In this document: positions 1 to 8,206 of the stretch, one piece after another
Position numbering within the stretch: the first letter of the stretch is position 1
Layout: each line of letters opens with the position of its first letter
Source of the DNA: Sutterella sp.
Lineage (GTDB): Bacteria > Pseudomonadota > Gammaproteobacteria > Burkholderiales > Burkholderiaceae_F
Direction of reading: 5' to 3'
Length of the DNA stretch: 13,413 nt
NCBI GenBank assembly: GCA_019418605.1
Contig: DYBN01000031.1
Coordinates: forward strand, 1 to 13,413
The notes under the pieces: generated by a model
What the model was told of the DNA's origin: nothing
The model's database searches: none
Seen by the model: the letters and a program-made list of their open reading frames with translations, nothing else
Position numbers and translations under genes: made by a program

Positions 1-1
1 C

Positions 2-2203
2 GCCCTGATTGCACTTTATGTTTCACAACGCAAAAACGCCTGCCCGCTGCAAAAAGAGCAGGCCCAGGCACTCACCCGGCGCCTCATTTACTTTTTGGCT
101 GCCGTCTTGACCTGCGTGCTCGTCGTTGCCTGGCTTAAGGCCACCACGGGCGTTGCCTGCCCGCGCAACACCATTCCCTTTGGCGGCACCTCGCCCATCG
201 TCTCGCCCGACTTCGGCTTTTCCTTCAAGCCCGGGCGCTGCTGGCCGGGCGGCGCAGCCGGAAGCGGCTTTTGTCTTTTTGCGCTTTTCTTTGCTCTAAG
301 AGACATTGCTCCGCGGCTTGCCCGCGCCGCTTTGATCGCCGCGCTTGCCCTGGGCTCGATCTCGGGCTTTGAGCGCATGAGCTCGGGCCTGCACTTCCTG
401 TCGCACAACCTCGTTTCGCTTCTTTTGGACTGGCTCATCTGCGCGGGACTCTACATTGCGTTTTTTGCGCGCAAGAGCTTTGTGAGCAAGCTTCGCGGCG
501 AATTGACCGGCGGCATCTCCTTTGCTTCGGGCCTTGCCTTCTGCGCCCTGTGGTGGGCCCTGGTCTTTAACGGCCCGACGCTGTGGCATGCGGCCTCGAT
601 TTCGGGCGAGCCCTTCATGAAGACGGGCAGCGGCGCGCTCTTTTTTGCCTGCGCGGCGCTTTTCATTGCGGCCGCGGCGGCGCTTCTTTGCATCTTTTCT
701 CTTTTGCCCAAGTACGCCTTCAAGGGCCTTGTCGTTGTTCTTCACATCGCCGGCGCCGTCTCCTTTGCCGCGGCCGTGCTCTACGGCGCGGTCATGACGG
801 CCGACATGGTGCGCAACGCCCTTGCCACCGACACGCGCGAAGTGGCGGGCTACATGGGCGCGCGCACGATCTTTGTCTTTGTCTGGGCGGCGCTGCCTCC
901 GATTGCGGCCACCGTGCTCCTTAACATGCCCTCGCGTGCGGCGGCTGCCGTGCGCGAAGGCGCTTCGAGCCTTTCGCGCCTGGCCGCGGGCTTTAAAGCG
1001 GGCCTTAAAAACCGCATGCGGCCTGCCGCCGCCGCGCTCGGGTGCCTTGTTCTGACGGGCGCCGTGCTCCTTGTCAACTACCAAAACTTTGCGGGAGCCA
1101 TCCGCACCGACCGCACGCTTCGCTATCAGCTCGTGCCCGTGAGTCTCGTCAACTCTCTTGTCAAGACCGTTCTGGTCGACTCAAGCCCCGACAAGGCGCG
1201 CGTGCGCATCGTCACGGACCCCGCGCCCGTTATGCAGGCGCACTACGACAAGCCCGCCTTGTTCATCGTACTTGTGGGCGAGACGACCCGCTCGGCAAGC
1301 TGGGGGCTTGCGGGATACAACCGCAACACCACGCCCGAGGTGGAAGACCACCACGTGATCTCATTTCCCGTCGTCACGGCCTGCGGCACGTCAACCGACG
1401 TTTCGCTTCCCTGCATGATGAGCCGCATCGGCAGAAGCGACTATGACCGCAAGCGCATCCTGAGCGAAGAAGCGTTGCCCGACGTGCTGCAGCGCGCGGG
1501 CTACGACGTGCAGTGGATCGACAATCAATCGGGCTGCAAAGGCACCTGCAGCGGCGTGCCCTCGCGCAGGGCCGACGCAGCCCTTGATCCGGCGCTGTGC
1601 CCGCAGGGGCACTGCTATGACGGCATTCTTGTCAAGGAAGTCGAGCGCAAGGCCAACGAAATCGCCGCCTCCGGCGCCAAGCGCCCGACCGTGCTCTTTC
1701 TTCACATGATGGGCCAGCACGGTCCCGCCTACACGCAGAGATCGCCCGAGAAGATGAAGGTCTACGGACCTGAATGCACCGACGCCGACCTCTCGAGCTG
1801 CACCAAGGACGAGATCGTCAACGCCTACGACAACGGCGTGCACTACACCGACGAGGTGATCGACTCGATCATCGACATGCTCGGCAAGCGCACCGACATT
1901 GCCTCGGGCCTGGTCTTTGTTTCAGACCATGGCGAAAGCTTGGGCGAAAAAGGCCTTTACCTGCACGGCGCGCCCTATTTCCTCGGCATCTCCGAGCAGA
2001 TCGACGTGCCGATGCTCATGTGGTTTTCCAAGGACTTTGAAAACACGGCCGCCTCAAAGATCGCCGCTTTGAAGGCCCGCGCCGAAAAGTCCGAGCGTCC
2101 GACCCATGAAAACCTCTACCACACGGTATTGGGACTTTTAGGCGTTACCAGCACGACCTACCGCGAGTCGTACGATCTGACGCGCACGGGGCCGCAGGCA
2201 TAA
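2..2203 (+). CDS. eptA: PAP2-like phosphatase domain fused to phosphoethanolamine--lipid A transferase (5' incomplete)
   Basis: An inner-membrane protein that likely transfers phosphoethanolamine from phosphatidylethanolamine to lipid A, with its catalytic domain in the periplasm. The frame is open from base 2 with no stop and clearly coding content, so the start lies upstream of the window; the TTG at 95 is only an internal candidate. Nucleotides about 90-470 encode a PAP2-superfamily-like membrane domain: Lys at 137 then CPRN, FGG at about 182, WPGG at 242-253, and R-x5-H-x3-H with Arg at 374 and His at 392. From about 510 the five-helix EptA membrane part follows, then linker and alkaline-phosphatase-fold domain. 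Visible are GETTRS (Glu at 1280), CGTST-DVSLPCMMS (likely nucleophile Thr at 1394), NQSGCKGTC, and SDHGES (Asp 1925, His 1928), the zinc and nucleophile positions of the family. The PAP2 general-acid His position reads Ala (254-256), so that half may be inactive. EptA identity is firm; the PAP2 assignment is good. Confidence 0.9.
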   Translation, partial: ALIALYVSQRKNACPLQKEQAQALTRRLIYFLAAVLTCVLVVAWLKATTGVACPRNTIPFGGTSPIVSPDFGFSFKPGRCWPGGAAGSGFCLFALFFALRDIAPRLARAALIAALALGSISGFERMSSGLHFLSHNLVSLLLDWLICAGLYIAFFARKSFVSKLRGELTGGISFASGLAFCALWWALVFNGPTLWHAASISGEPFMKTGSGALFFACAALFIAAAAALLCIFSLLPKYAFKGLVVVLHIAGAVSFAAAVLYGAVMTADMVRNALATDTREVAGYMGARTIFVFVWAALPPIAATVLLNMPSRAAAAVREGASSLSRLAAGFKAGLKNRMRPAAAALGCLVLTGAVLLVNYQNFAGAIRTDRTLRYQLVPVSLVNSLVKTVLVDSSPDKARVRIVTDPAPVMQAHYDKPALFIVLVGETTRSASWGLAGYNRNTTPEVEDHHVISFPVVTACGTSTDVSLPCMMSRIGRSDYDRKRILSEEALPDVLQRAGYDVQWIDNQSGCKGTCSGVPSRRADAALDPALCPQGHCYDGILVKEVERKANEIAASGAKRPTVLFLHMMGQHGPAYTQRSPEKMKVYGPECTDADLSSCTKDEIVNAYDNGVHYTDEVIDSIIDMLGKRTDIASGLVFVSDHGESLGEKGLYLHGAPYFLGISEQIDVPMLMWFSKDFENTAASKIAALKARAEKSERPTHENLYHTVLGLLGVTSTTYRESYDLTRTGPQA

Positions 2204-2231
2204 AAAAGCCGCCAGGAACTCTCCTTGCGGC
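2202..2231 (-). terminator. Intrinsic terminator of the AEC transporter gene
   Basis: On the minus strand a 10-bp stem (arms 2208-2217 and 2222-2231, one mismatch, loop ACTC) is followed by six Ts (2207-2202 complement). It lies about 70 nt past the stop of the minus-strand transporter gene and overlaps the TAA stop of the convergent eptA gene. Confidence 0.65.
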
Positions 2232-2239
2232 AGTCGTGA

Positions 2240-2281
2240 GCGGGACGGAGCCTTCTTAAAGAAGGCGCCGCCTCGCTTTTT
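2240..2281 (+). terminator. Intrinsic terminator of the PAP2-eptA gene
   Basis: A long hairpin with arms 2240-2256 and 2260-2276 has 17 paired positions, two mismatches and one G-T wobble. The inner seven pairs are perfect around a TAA loop. It is followed directly by TTTTTGTTTG. It lies 37 nt after the stop codon, where a Rho-independent terminator is expected. Confidence 0.8.
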
Positions 2282-2299
2282 GTTTGTTCCCGGCTGGGC

Positions 2300-3223
2300 C
2301 TACAGAAGCCCCAGAAGCATCAGGGCCGAGGACATCGCCGCAATCGAGCACAAGACGCTGATCGAGTTGAGGTTGGCCGCAAGCCCAATGTCGCCCTTGA
2401 GCTGCGCGGTGTAGATAAGGCTCATGGGCGGAATGGGCGCCAAGCTCACCAGCACCATGGCGATGCGCACTTCTCCTTCAAAGGGCAGCACAAACCAGCT
2501 TGCCAAGGCAAAGACGATGCACACGCACCAGCGCCAGAAAAGGATCACGGCGACCTTTTTCATCTGCTCGCGCGTCATCTTGAGGTTGATCGTCTCGCCG
2601 ATCATGATCATGCACAGGAACATGTTGGCAAGCGCCCCCACGCGCGTGATCGTGATCACCGTATCGGGAAACTTGAGATCCAAAACTGACAGGATCACCA
2701 TGACGAAAAAGGCCATGAGGGGCCCCGATCGCACCATCTTTGAGGCGAGCGTCTTTAAAAACCGCAGAAAGCCGCCGTGCTCGCGGCTGCCGGCGATGAT
2801 GGCGTAGGTGCCGCCGCCGCTCATCACGACGTTGCCCACGTCAAACATGCACGCCGTCAAAAGGCCCGTCGTCGGATAAAAGGCCTGCACGAAGGGCACG
2901 GCCATGGGACCGATCGAGTAGCCGCCGAAGTTCTGCAAAAAGAAGTCGCGGTGCTGCGCATCCTTTTCGCGGCGCGTCAGAAACTTTGCAACCCCAAGGA
3001 AAATGAAGTTTGACAAGAGCCCCAGCAGGGCCACGGTGAGCATGACGCCTTCGATCTTGACGCCGTTGAGGTTCGTAAAGATCGTGCAGGGCAGCGTCAC
3101 GTAAAGCACCAGTCCGCTGATGGCGTGAAAGGCCTCGGGCTTTAGGATGGAGCGCTTTCTCAAAAACCAGCCCAGACAAATGAAAACGACAAAGGCAAGC
3201 ACCTTCGCGAAATTTTCATCCAT
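2300..3223 (-). CDS. AEC (auxin efflux carrier) family transporter
   Basis: A 307-residue inner-membrane transporter of the AEC/bile-acid-arsenite-riboflavin-like fold. Family members export or exchange small organic anions such as malate or malonate; the substrate cannot be read from the sequence. The protein is almost entirely hydrophobic with about ten predicted helices. It opens with a helix and an arginine/lysine-rich turn (GWFLRKRS, residues about 18-25), has a charged cytoplasmic loop TRREKDAQ at about 83-90, and a central break before MVRSGPLMAFFV that separates two five-helix halves. The C-terminal half has the family-like LAPIPPMSLIYTAQ stretch. Length fits the usual 300-320. The ATG at 3223 has GAGG (complement of 3230-3233) six bases upstream, so this start is well supported. 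It is transcribed alone, convergent with eptA, with its own terminator at 2202-2231. Confidence 0.88.
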   Translation of the reverse strand: MDENFAKVLAFVVFICLGWFLRKRSILKPEAFHAISGLVLYVTLPCTIFTNLNGVKIEGVMLTVALLGLLSNFIFLGVAKFLTRREKDAQHRDFFLQNFGGYSIGPMAVPFVQAFYPTTGLLTACMFDVGNVVMSGGGTYAIIAGSREHGGFLRFLKTLASKMVRSGPLMAFFVMVILSVLDLKFPDTVITITRVGALANMFLCMIMIGETINLKMTREQMKKVAVILFWRWCVCIVFALASWFVLPFEGEVRIAMVLVSLAPIPPMSLIYTAQLKGDIGLAANLNSISVLCSIAAMSSALMLLGLL

Positions 3224-3353
3224 GTTCGACCTCGGGGAATAAGGGAAGCTGACGGCGGGGCTTGGCGCCCGCAGGAGAGAGGCGCCGCCCGAAAGTGAAA
3301 ACAGGCGGCAATTTTAGGACGAATGCCGCCGGCGCGCCCGCGGCCTCATAAAT

Positions 3354-3386
3354 GGGGCCGCAAAGGGGCCGAAAAGGGGCCGAAAA
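3354..3386. repeat. Three-copy 11-nt tandem repeat
   Basis: The unit GGGGCCGAAAA occurs at 3365-3375 and 3376-3386, preceded by GGGGCCGCAAA at 3354-3364 (one difference). A degenerate fourth copy may begin at 3387. The repeat is in the 5' upstream region of the AEC gene. Confidence 0.85.
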
Positions 3387-3395
3387 GGACGCCGC

Positions 3396-3432
3396 AAAAA
3401 AGACCGCAAGGCGAGCGCCCGGCTGCCGGCGG
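3396..3432 (-). terminator. Candidate terminator of the activase gene
   Basis: On the minus strand CCGC (3432-3429) pairs with GCGG (3407-3404), with an inner GGC/GCC extension and small bulges. It is followed by TCTTTTTT (complement of 3396-3403). It lies about 30 nt past the stop codon. The stem is imperfect; a second T7 tract at 3443-3437 just after GGCGCC could be the real release point. Confidence 0.4.
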
Positions 3433-3464
3433 ACGGAAAAAAAGGCGCCCCAAGCTTGATCGCT

Positions 3465-6400
3465 TTAAATGCCGCCGCCCACAAAGGCCGCGCGGTGGCC
3501 CTCAACCGAGGCATCCGTCTCGTTGTCGGGCTTGCGCGAGAGAATGCGGATCGTGCGGCGCCGGGGCGTTTCGTCCCCGCTGCCATGTCCGCCGTTTCCT
3601 CCCTGCGGTCCCGCGCCGGACCCTGCGCCCTTTTGCGCCTTTTGCCTTGCAAAGTTTTCCTTTGCCTGGGCAATGAAGAGCTTCAAGCGGTTGGCCACGT
3701 TGGACTTCGAGGTGCCCGCCTCAAAGTCGATGGCGCACAAGTTTGCCAGCGGGTAGTCGCTTCTCAAGCGCCGCATCACGCCCTTGCCGGTGATGTGGTT
3801 GGGCAGGCACCCGAAGGGCTGCAGGCACACCACGTTGGGCGTGCCGGTGCGGATGAAGTCGATCATCTCGGCCGTCAGAAGCCACCCTTCTCCGGCCTGC
3901 TGGCCTTCGGAAATAAAGCCGCGGATGTCGGCAAGCCCCTGCGCGAGCCCCATGCTGCCTTCAACCGGCGTGCCGCGCACGGCCTCCAGAAGGGGCTTTC
4001 TGAGTCTCTCGTAGTGCTTGATCAAAAGCCAGGAGACCGATCCCTTGACTTTGCTGCCGCCAAAGGAGCGCGCCTGATAGACGTTATCGTTTAAGCAATA
4101 AAGGATGAAGTTCGTGATGTCGCCCAAAACGGGTTCGCCCCCCTCGTTGATGATTTCATCGACGATGTCAAGGTTGGCCCGGGGGTGGTACTTGAGAAGA
4201 ATTTCTCCCACGATGCCCACGCGCGGCTTTTTCTCCTGCGTCATGGGCAGGGCGAGAAATTCCTTGACCATCAAAGAGGCGTCGCGCGCAAAGGCCGCGG
4301 CGTCTCCCCTGGCCGAGACTTCGGAACCCCGCGCCACCCACTTGCGCACAAGAGGTTCGGTGCTGCCGCGCTTGACTTCATAGGAGCGCACGTACAGGGT
4401 GAGTCGCTGCAGCAAGTCGCCGTACAAAAGCGCAAGCATGAGCCTGTGAAAGCCCTTTAATCCCAAATCGAGGTGCTCGACTCCGTGCATGCTCGCTGCC
4501 GACAGGCACACGACGGGGAGGTCTTCCAACCCCACGTCCTTTAAGGCCCACTTCAAGAGCCCCGGGTAGTTCGTGGCGCGGCACGGGCCGCACGTCTGCG
4601 CAAGCAGCAGCGCCGAATTGGCCGCATCAAACCCCGGGGCCGTGGCGGCCTCAAGAAGCTGTCCGATGACGACGATTGCCGGGTAGCAGGCGTCGTTGTT
4701 GACGTGCGCCAGGCCCAGTTCAATCGCCCTGGGGCTCACGTCAGGGAGCACCTCAACGTCCCAGCCAAGGCCTTTGAGGGCCCCTGCGAGGATCGGAAAG
4801 TGAAGCGGCGCCATCTGCGGCGCATAGAGCTTTCTTTGTTTCGCGGGCAACCCCTTGGGGGCTTTTGCTTGTTCTTCGTCCTGATCGGCAATGGGCGTGA
4901 GGCCTTTTCTTCTTGCGTGGCGGTCTTCGACGGCCGCAAGAAGCGAGCGCAGACGGATTCTCGCCGCCCCGAGCGTGTCGCCCTCGTCGATCTTGAGCAT
5001 CGTGTAGATCTTGCCCGCCGAATCAAGCTGCCGCTTGACCTGCTCGGAGGTAATCGCATCAAGCCCGCAGCCAAAGCTCACAAGCTGCACGAGTTCGGCA
5101 AAGGGGGAGTCCTTGACAAGCTGCGCGGCGCGGTAAAGGCGCGAGTGAAACGTCCACTGATTGACAACTTCAAGGTGCTCGGGCGTCTTGGCAAGGTGCG
5201 CCACCGCATCCTCGGTGACGACCTCCGCGCCCATGGACTCGATCAGAGCCGGAATGCCGTGATTGATCAGGGGATCGATGTGATAGGGGTGGCCGGCAAG
5301 CACGATGAGGGGCTCGCCGCTAGCCATGTGGCGCCGCCAGATTTCTTCGCCCCTGGCGCGCACGCGCGCCTTGTAAAGCGCAAGAGCCTCGCGCCCAGCG
5401 TGAACGGCGCGGCGCACGTCTGATTTTTTAAGTTCCGGGAAGGCCGCAAGCACGGCGCTCTCGACCGTCTTGTCGACCGTGAGGTCCAAAAACGGCGTCA
5501 AAAGCCGCACGCCCGGGAAGGTCTCCTCAACATTGAGCTTTAAAGCCTCGGGGTAGCCCCCCACGACGGGACAGGCAAAGCGGGCGTCGGCCTCCTTTGC
5601 GGGCACGCCCTCGCGCGGCACGCAGGGAAACCAGACGTCCTTGACGCCTGCGCGCACAAGCTGCACGAAATGCCCGTGCGCGAGCTTTGCAGGAAAGCAC
5701 AGCGTCTGCGACGGAATGGTGTCGTTGCCGAGCATGCCGGTGGCGTGATCCGATGGGGGCGAGAGCACCACGCGCATTCCAAGCGCTTGGAAAAACGCCC
5801 GCCAGTACGGATAGTGCTCGTACATGTTGAGCACGCGCGGAATGCCGACCACGGGCGCAGACGGATCAATCGTCGTGAGCGCGGGCTCTCCCGCCTCGTC
5901 GCCAAAGAGAAGTGCGAGCTTCTCGTCGACAAAACCCTTTTGCTGCTTGCCCTTCAAGCCCCCCGACTTCATGGCGAAGTCGCAGCGGTTGCCGCTGAAA
6001 AACTTCTGCCCGGAGGGGAAGCGGTTCATCTTGAGCTCGCAGTGATTCGTGCACCCCTTGCAGCGAAATTCGCGCACCTTGACGCGGCTTGCGTCCATTT
6101 CCTCGGGAACAATCCGCAAAGGGACGGTGTCCGAAACCGTTCGCTCCTTGGCCAAAAGCGCCGCCCCGTAGGCGCCCATGAGGCCTGAGATATCCGGGCG
6201 GATCACCTCAAGGCCCGTTTGCTGCTCAAAGGCTCGCAGCACGGCGTCGTTTAAAAACGTTCCACCCTGCACGAGCACATGGTCGCCAAGCTCGCGCACG
6301 TCGTGAATGCGAAGCACCTTGTAGAGCGCATTGCGCACGATCGAGCGGCACAGGCCCGCTGCGATGTCTTCGATGGGAGCCGCGTCGCGCTGCGCCTGCC

Positions 6401-7898
6401 GCACCTTGGAATTCATAAAGACCGTGCAGCGCGTGCCCAGATCGCACGGATGGCGGCTTCTGAGCGCGGCGGCGACAAACTCCTCGAGCGTGAGGTTTAA
6501 TTGCCGCGCAAATGTCTGCAGAAACGAGCCGCAGCCAGACGAGCAGGCCTCGTTGAGCTTGACGCTGCGAATAAGGCCGTCGTGCACGTCAAGGCACTTC
6601 ATGTCCTGGCCCCCGATGTCGATCACATAGGTGGTCTCGGGGTCAAAGGCAACGGCCGCGCGCTGATGCGCAAGGGTTTCGACTTCGGAAAACTGAGCGC
6701 CAATGGCCGCGCGGGCAAGATCGGCGCCGTAGCCCGTCGTGGCGGCCGAGCGAATCGCCGCCCCCTCGGGGATGGCGGCCATCAACTCCCGCATGCGCTC
6801 AAAGAGCTTTTCCAAGGGGTTGCCCTCGTTTTGCTCGTACCAGCTGTAGACGATGCGCGCCTTGCTGTCGAGCACGACGCCCTTTAAGGTCGTGCTGCCA
6901 AGGTCAATGCCAAGAAACAGGTCTCCTTCGGCCTTTGCGAGCTCGCCCCGGGGGGCCTTGTGCTGAGCGTGGCGCGCTATGAAGGCCTCTTTTTGGGCCT
7001 CGTCGGCAAAGAGCGGCGTGAGCTCGATTTCGTTTGCGACCGAAAGCTTGACGCCGTGCAGGGCCTCTTCGAGCTCGGCAATTGAGTTCCAAAGGCGCGT
7101 TTGGGCCACGTCGCCCGCCGTTGCGTCAAAGCCGCGGCGCGCCGCGCCCCAGGCAACGGCAAAATGGGCGTCTTCAAACTGCAGAAATTCGGTGCCGGGA
7201 GCCTGCAGCTTTCGCACGAAAGCCTCGCGCAGGCCTTTGAGAAAAGACAGAGGGCCGCCTAAAAACGCAATGCGCCCTTTCAGAGGCCTGCCGCAGGCAA
7301 GGCCGCTGACGGTCTGCTCGACCACGGCGTCAAAAACCGAGCGCGCGACTTCGGACTTCGGAACGCCGTTGTTAAAAAGCGCCACCACGTCGGTCTTGGC
7401 AAAGACGCCGCAGCGGCTTGCAATGGGGTGCGAGACGTGGGCGTCAAGTGCGAGAGCGTCAAGCCCCTGGGCGTCGGTGTCAAGAAGGCTTGCCATCTGA
7501 TCGATGAAGGCGCCCGTGCCACCCGCGCAGGCCTCATTCATGCGCAGCTCAACGCCGTTACTCAGATACAAAAGTTTGGCGTCTTCGCCTCCGAGCTCCA
7601 CGGCCGCGTCAATGCCCTCGGCGCGGTTTCTCAAATAGATGGAGGCGGCGACCACTTCCTGCACGAAGGCCGCGCCCACGGTCTCGGCAAGGCCGAGCGC
7701 GCCCGAGCCCGAAAAAAGAACCCGCATCGGGCCGGATGCCGGATCGATGCTGCGGGCAAGCTCCGAGAGCATCTGCCGCAGCGTCTCCACCACCGCACTT
7801 TGATGCCGAAGGTACTTTCGTGCAACCGTCCGCCCCTTCTCGTCGAGAAGAACGTACTTGATGGTGGTCGATCCCAAGTCAATGCCTAAACAGTACAT
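3465..7898 (-). CDS. Acyl-CoA dehydratase activase / 2-hydroxyacyl-CoA dehydratase-like fusion protein
   Basis: A 1477-residue iron-sulfur protein of the activase-related family seen in anaerobes. Known activases (HgdC/BadF type) use ATP to push one low-potential electron into a dehydratase or reductase. The first ASKHA domain starts at residue 2 (GIDLGSTTIK) with Cys124 in NEACAGGTG and Cys163 in SRCGVF. The second starts near residue 327 (FLGIDLGSTTLKG) with Cys452 and Cys491. Both pairs are 39 apart, as in HgdC, where the cysteines of two subunits bridge one [4Fe-4S] cluster. Residues 613-639 carry four cysteines (C-x2-C-x3-C-x18-C). A DUF2229/HgdB-like region follows from about 683 (VVGIPRVLNMYEHYPYW), with further cysteines such as TCGPC at 1102-1106. 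The ATG at 7898 fits the family's N-terminus; an in-frame TTG at 7991 would add 31 basic residues. Residues 1423-1477 are a Gly-rich and basic, probably disordered tail. Substrate unknown. Confidence 0.88.
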   Translation of the reverse strand: MYCLGIDLGSTTIKYVLLDEKGRTVARKYLRHQSAVVETLRQMLSELARSIDPASGPMRVLFSGSGALGLAETVGAAFVQEVVAASIYLRNRAEGIDAAVELGGEDAKLLYLSNGVELRMNEACAGGTGAFIDQMASLLDTDAQGLDALALDAHVSHPIASRCGVFAKTDVVALFNNGVPKSEVARSVFDAVVEQTVSGLACGRPLKGRIAFLGGPLSFLKGLREAFVRKLQAPGTEFLQFEDAHFAVAWGAARRGFDATAGDVAQTRLWNSIAELEEALHGVKLSVANEIELTPLFADEAQKEAFIARHAQHKAPRGELAKAEGDLFLGIDLGSTTLKGVVLDSKARIVYSWYEQNEGNPLEKLFERMRELMAAIPEGAAIRSAATTGYGADLARAAIGAQFSEVETLAHQRAAVAFDPETTYVIDIGGQDMKCLDVHDGLIRSVKLNEACSSGCGSFLQTFARQLNLTLEEFVAAALRSRHPCDLGTRCTVFMNSKVRQAQRDAAPIEDIAAGLCRSIVRNALYKVLRIHDVRELGDHVLVQGGTFLNDAVLRAFEQQTGLEVIRPDISGLMGAYGAALLAKERTVSDTVPLRIVPEEMDASRVKVREFRCKGCTNHCELKMNRFPSGQKFFSGNRCDFAMKSGGLKGKQQKGFVDEKLALLFGDEAGEPALTTIDPSAPVVGIPRVLNMYEHYPYWRAFFQALGMRVVLSPPSDHATGMLGNDTIPSQTLCFPAKLAHGHFVQLVRAGVKDVWFPCVPREGVPAKEADARFACPVVGGYPEALKLNVEETFPGVRLLTPFLDLTVDKTVESAVLAAFPELKKSDVRRAVHAGREALALYKARVRARGEEIWRRHMASGEPLIVLAGHPYHIDPLINHGIPALIESMGAEVVTEDAVAHLAKTPEHLEVVNQWTFHSRLYRAAQLVKDSPFAELVQLVSFGCGLDAITSEQVKRQLDSAGKIYTMLKIDEGDTLGAARIRLRSLLAAVEDRHARRKGLTPIADQDEEQAKAPKGLPAKQRKLYAPQMAPLHFPILAGALKGLGWDVEVLPDVSPRAIELGLAHVNNDACYPAIVVIGQLLEAATAPGFDAANSALLLAQTCGPCRATNYPGLLKWALKDVGLEDLPVVCLSAASMHGVEHLDLGLKGFHRLMLALLYGDLLQRLTLYVRSYEVKRGSTEPLVRKWVARGSEVSARGDAAAFARDASLMVKEFLALPMTQEKKPRVGIVGEILLKYHPRANLDIVDEIINEGGEPVLGDITNFILYCLNDNVYQARSFGGSKVKGSVSWLLIKHYERLRKPLLEAVRGTPVEGSMGLAQGLADIRGFISEGQQAGEGWLLTAEMIDFIRTGTPNVVCLQPFGCLPNHITGKGVMRRLRSDYPLANLCAIDFEAGTSKSNVANRLKLFIAQAKENFARQKAQKGAGSGAGPQGGNGGHGSGDETPRRRTIRILSRKPDNETDASVEGHRAAFVGGGI

Positions 7899-8178
7899 GG
7901 CCGTATCGAATGCTCTCTTTTTTTCCAAATCCTGGAGTTGTCGTTCGTGTCGCCGCAAAATCTTGTGCAAACGTCGCGTCAGCAAGCGCAAAGCCCTGAA
8001 TTTTTGAGCTTAGCAAAGTCAAGGGCCGTTGCGAACGCAAAAAAAGCCCCCTTTCCCTTTTCGGGCCGCCCGGAAGCCGTCGGCTCCGAGACTGTCTCGC
8101 GCACCCGGGACACAAAGGGAAAAAGCCCTTGAAACCCTTGCAAAATTCCTGCCTGAACGGCCATTCACCTCAAAATTT

Positions 8179-8206
8179 TTGACCGATTTTAGACTTTCAA
8201 TAAACG
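8179..8206 (+). promoter_or_regulatory. Candidate sigma70-type promoter (weak -10)
   Basis: TTGACC at 8179-8184 is a good -35 and TAAACG at 8201-8206 a weak -10, with 16 nt between, inside the AT-rich island. It would serve tsaE with a leader of roughly 280 nt, or a separate short RNA. On the opposite strand TAAAAT (complement of 8186-8191) is a good -10 for the activase gene but lacks a clear -35. Confidence 0.3.

Larger units (their letters stand above)
3224..3464. other. Intergenic spacer between AEC gene and activase gene
   Basis: This 241-nt spacer separates two genes that both read leftward. It holds the ribosome binding site of the transporter gene, a three-copy 11-nt tandem repeat (3354-3386), a candidate terminator of the activase gene (3396-3432) and a run of seven As at 3437-3443. 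The A run would be a T tract directly after GGCGCC on the minus strand. No convincing -35/-10 pair for the transporter gene was found and no coding frame is supported. Confidence 0.6.

Noticed and set aside
95..97. TTG as the true start of the PAP2-eptA gene
   Set aside because: The frame is open and coding-like back to base 2, and a start at 95 would begin within a hydrophobic helix just before the PAP2 Lys motif; the gene is better read as truncated by the window edge.
296..1084. 262-residue open frame on the minus strand
   Set aside because: It lies fully antisense to eptA; its Arg/Gly/Lys-rich composition is the usual mirror of GC-rich coding DNA, with no recognisable domain.
3354..3386. 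Possible CRISPR-like array
   Set aside because: The three 11-nt units are contiguous with no spacers, so this is a simple tandem repeat.
4704..5423. 239-residue plus-strand open frame inside the activase gene
   Set aside because: Shadow of the strongly supported minus-strand coding region; no domain, no ribosome binding site.
7899..7991. 31-residue N-terminal extension of the activase (TTG 7991)
   Set aside because: The family begins at the GIDLGSTT strand, reached directly from ATG 7898; AGGG is only two bases from the TTG, too close for a ribosome binding site.
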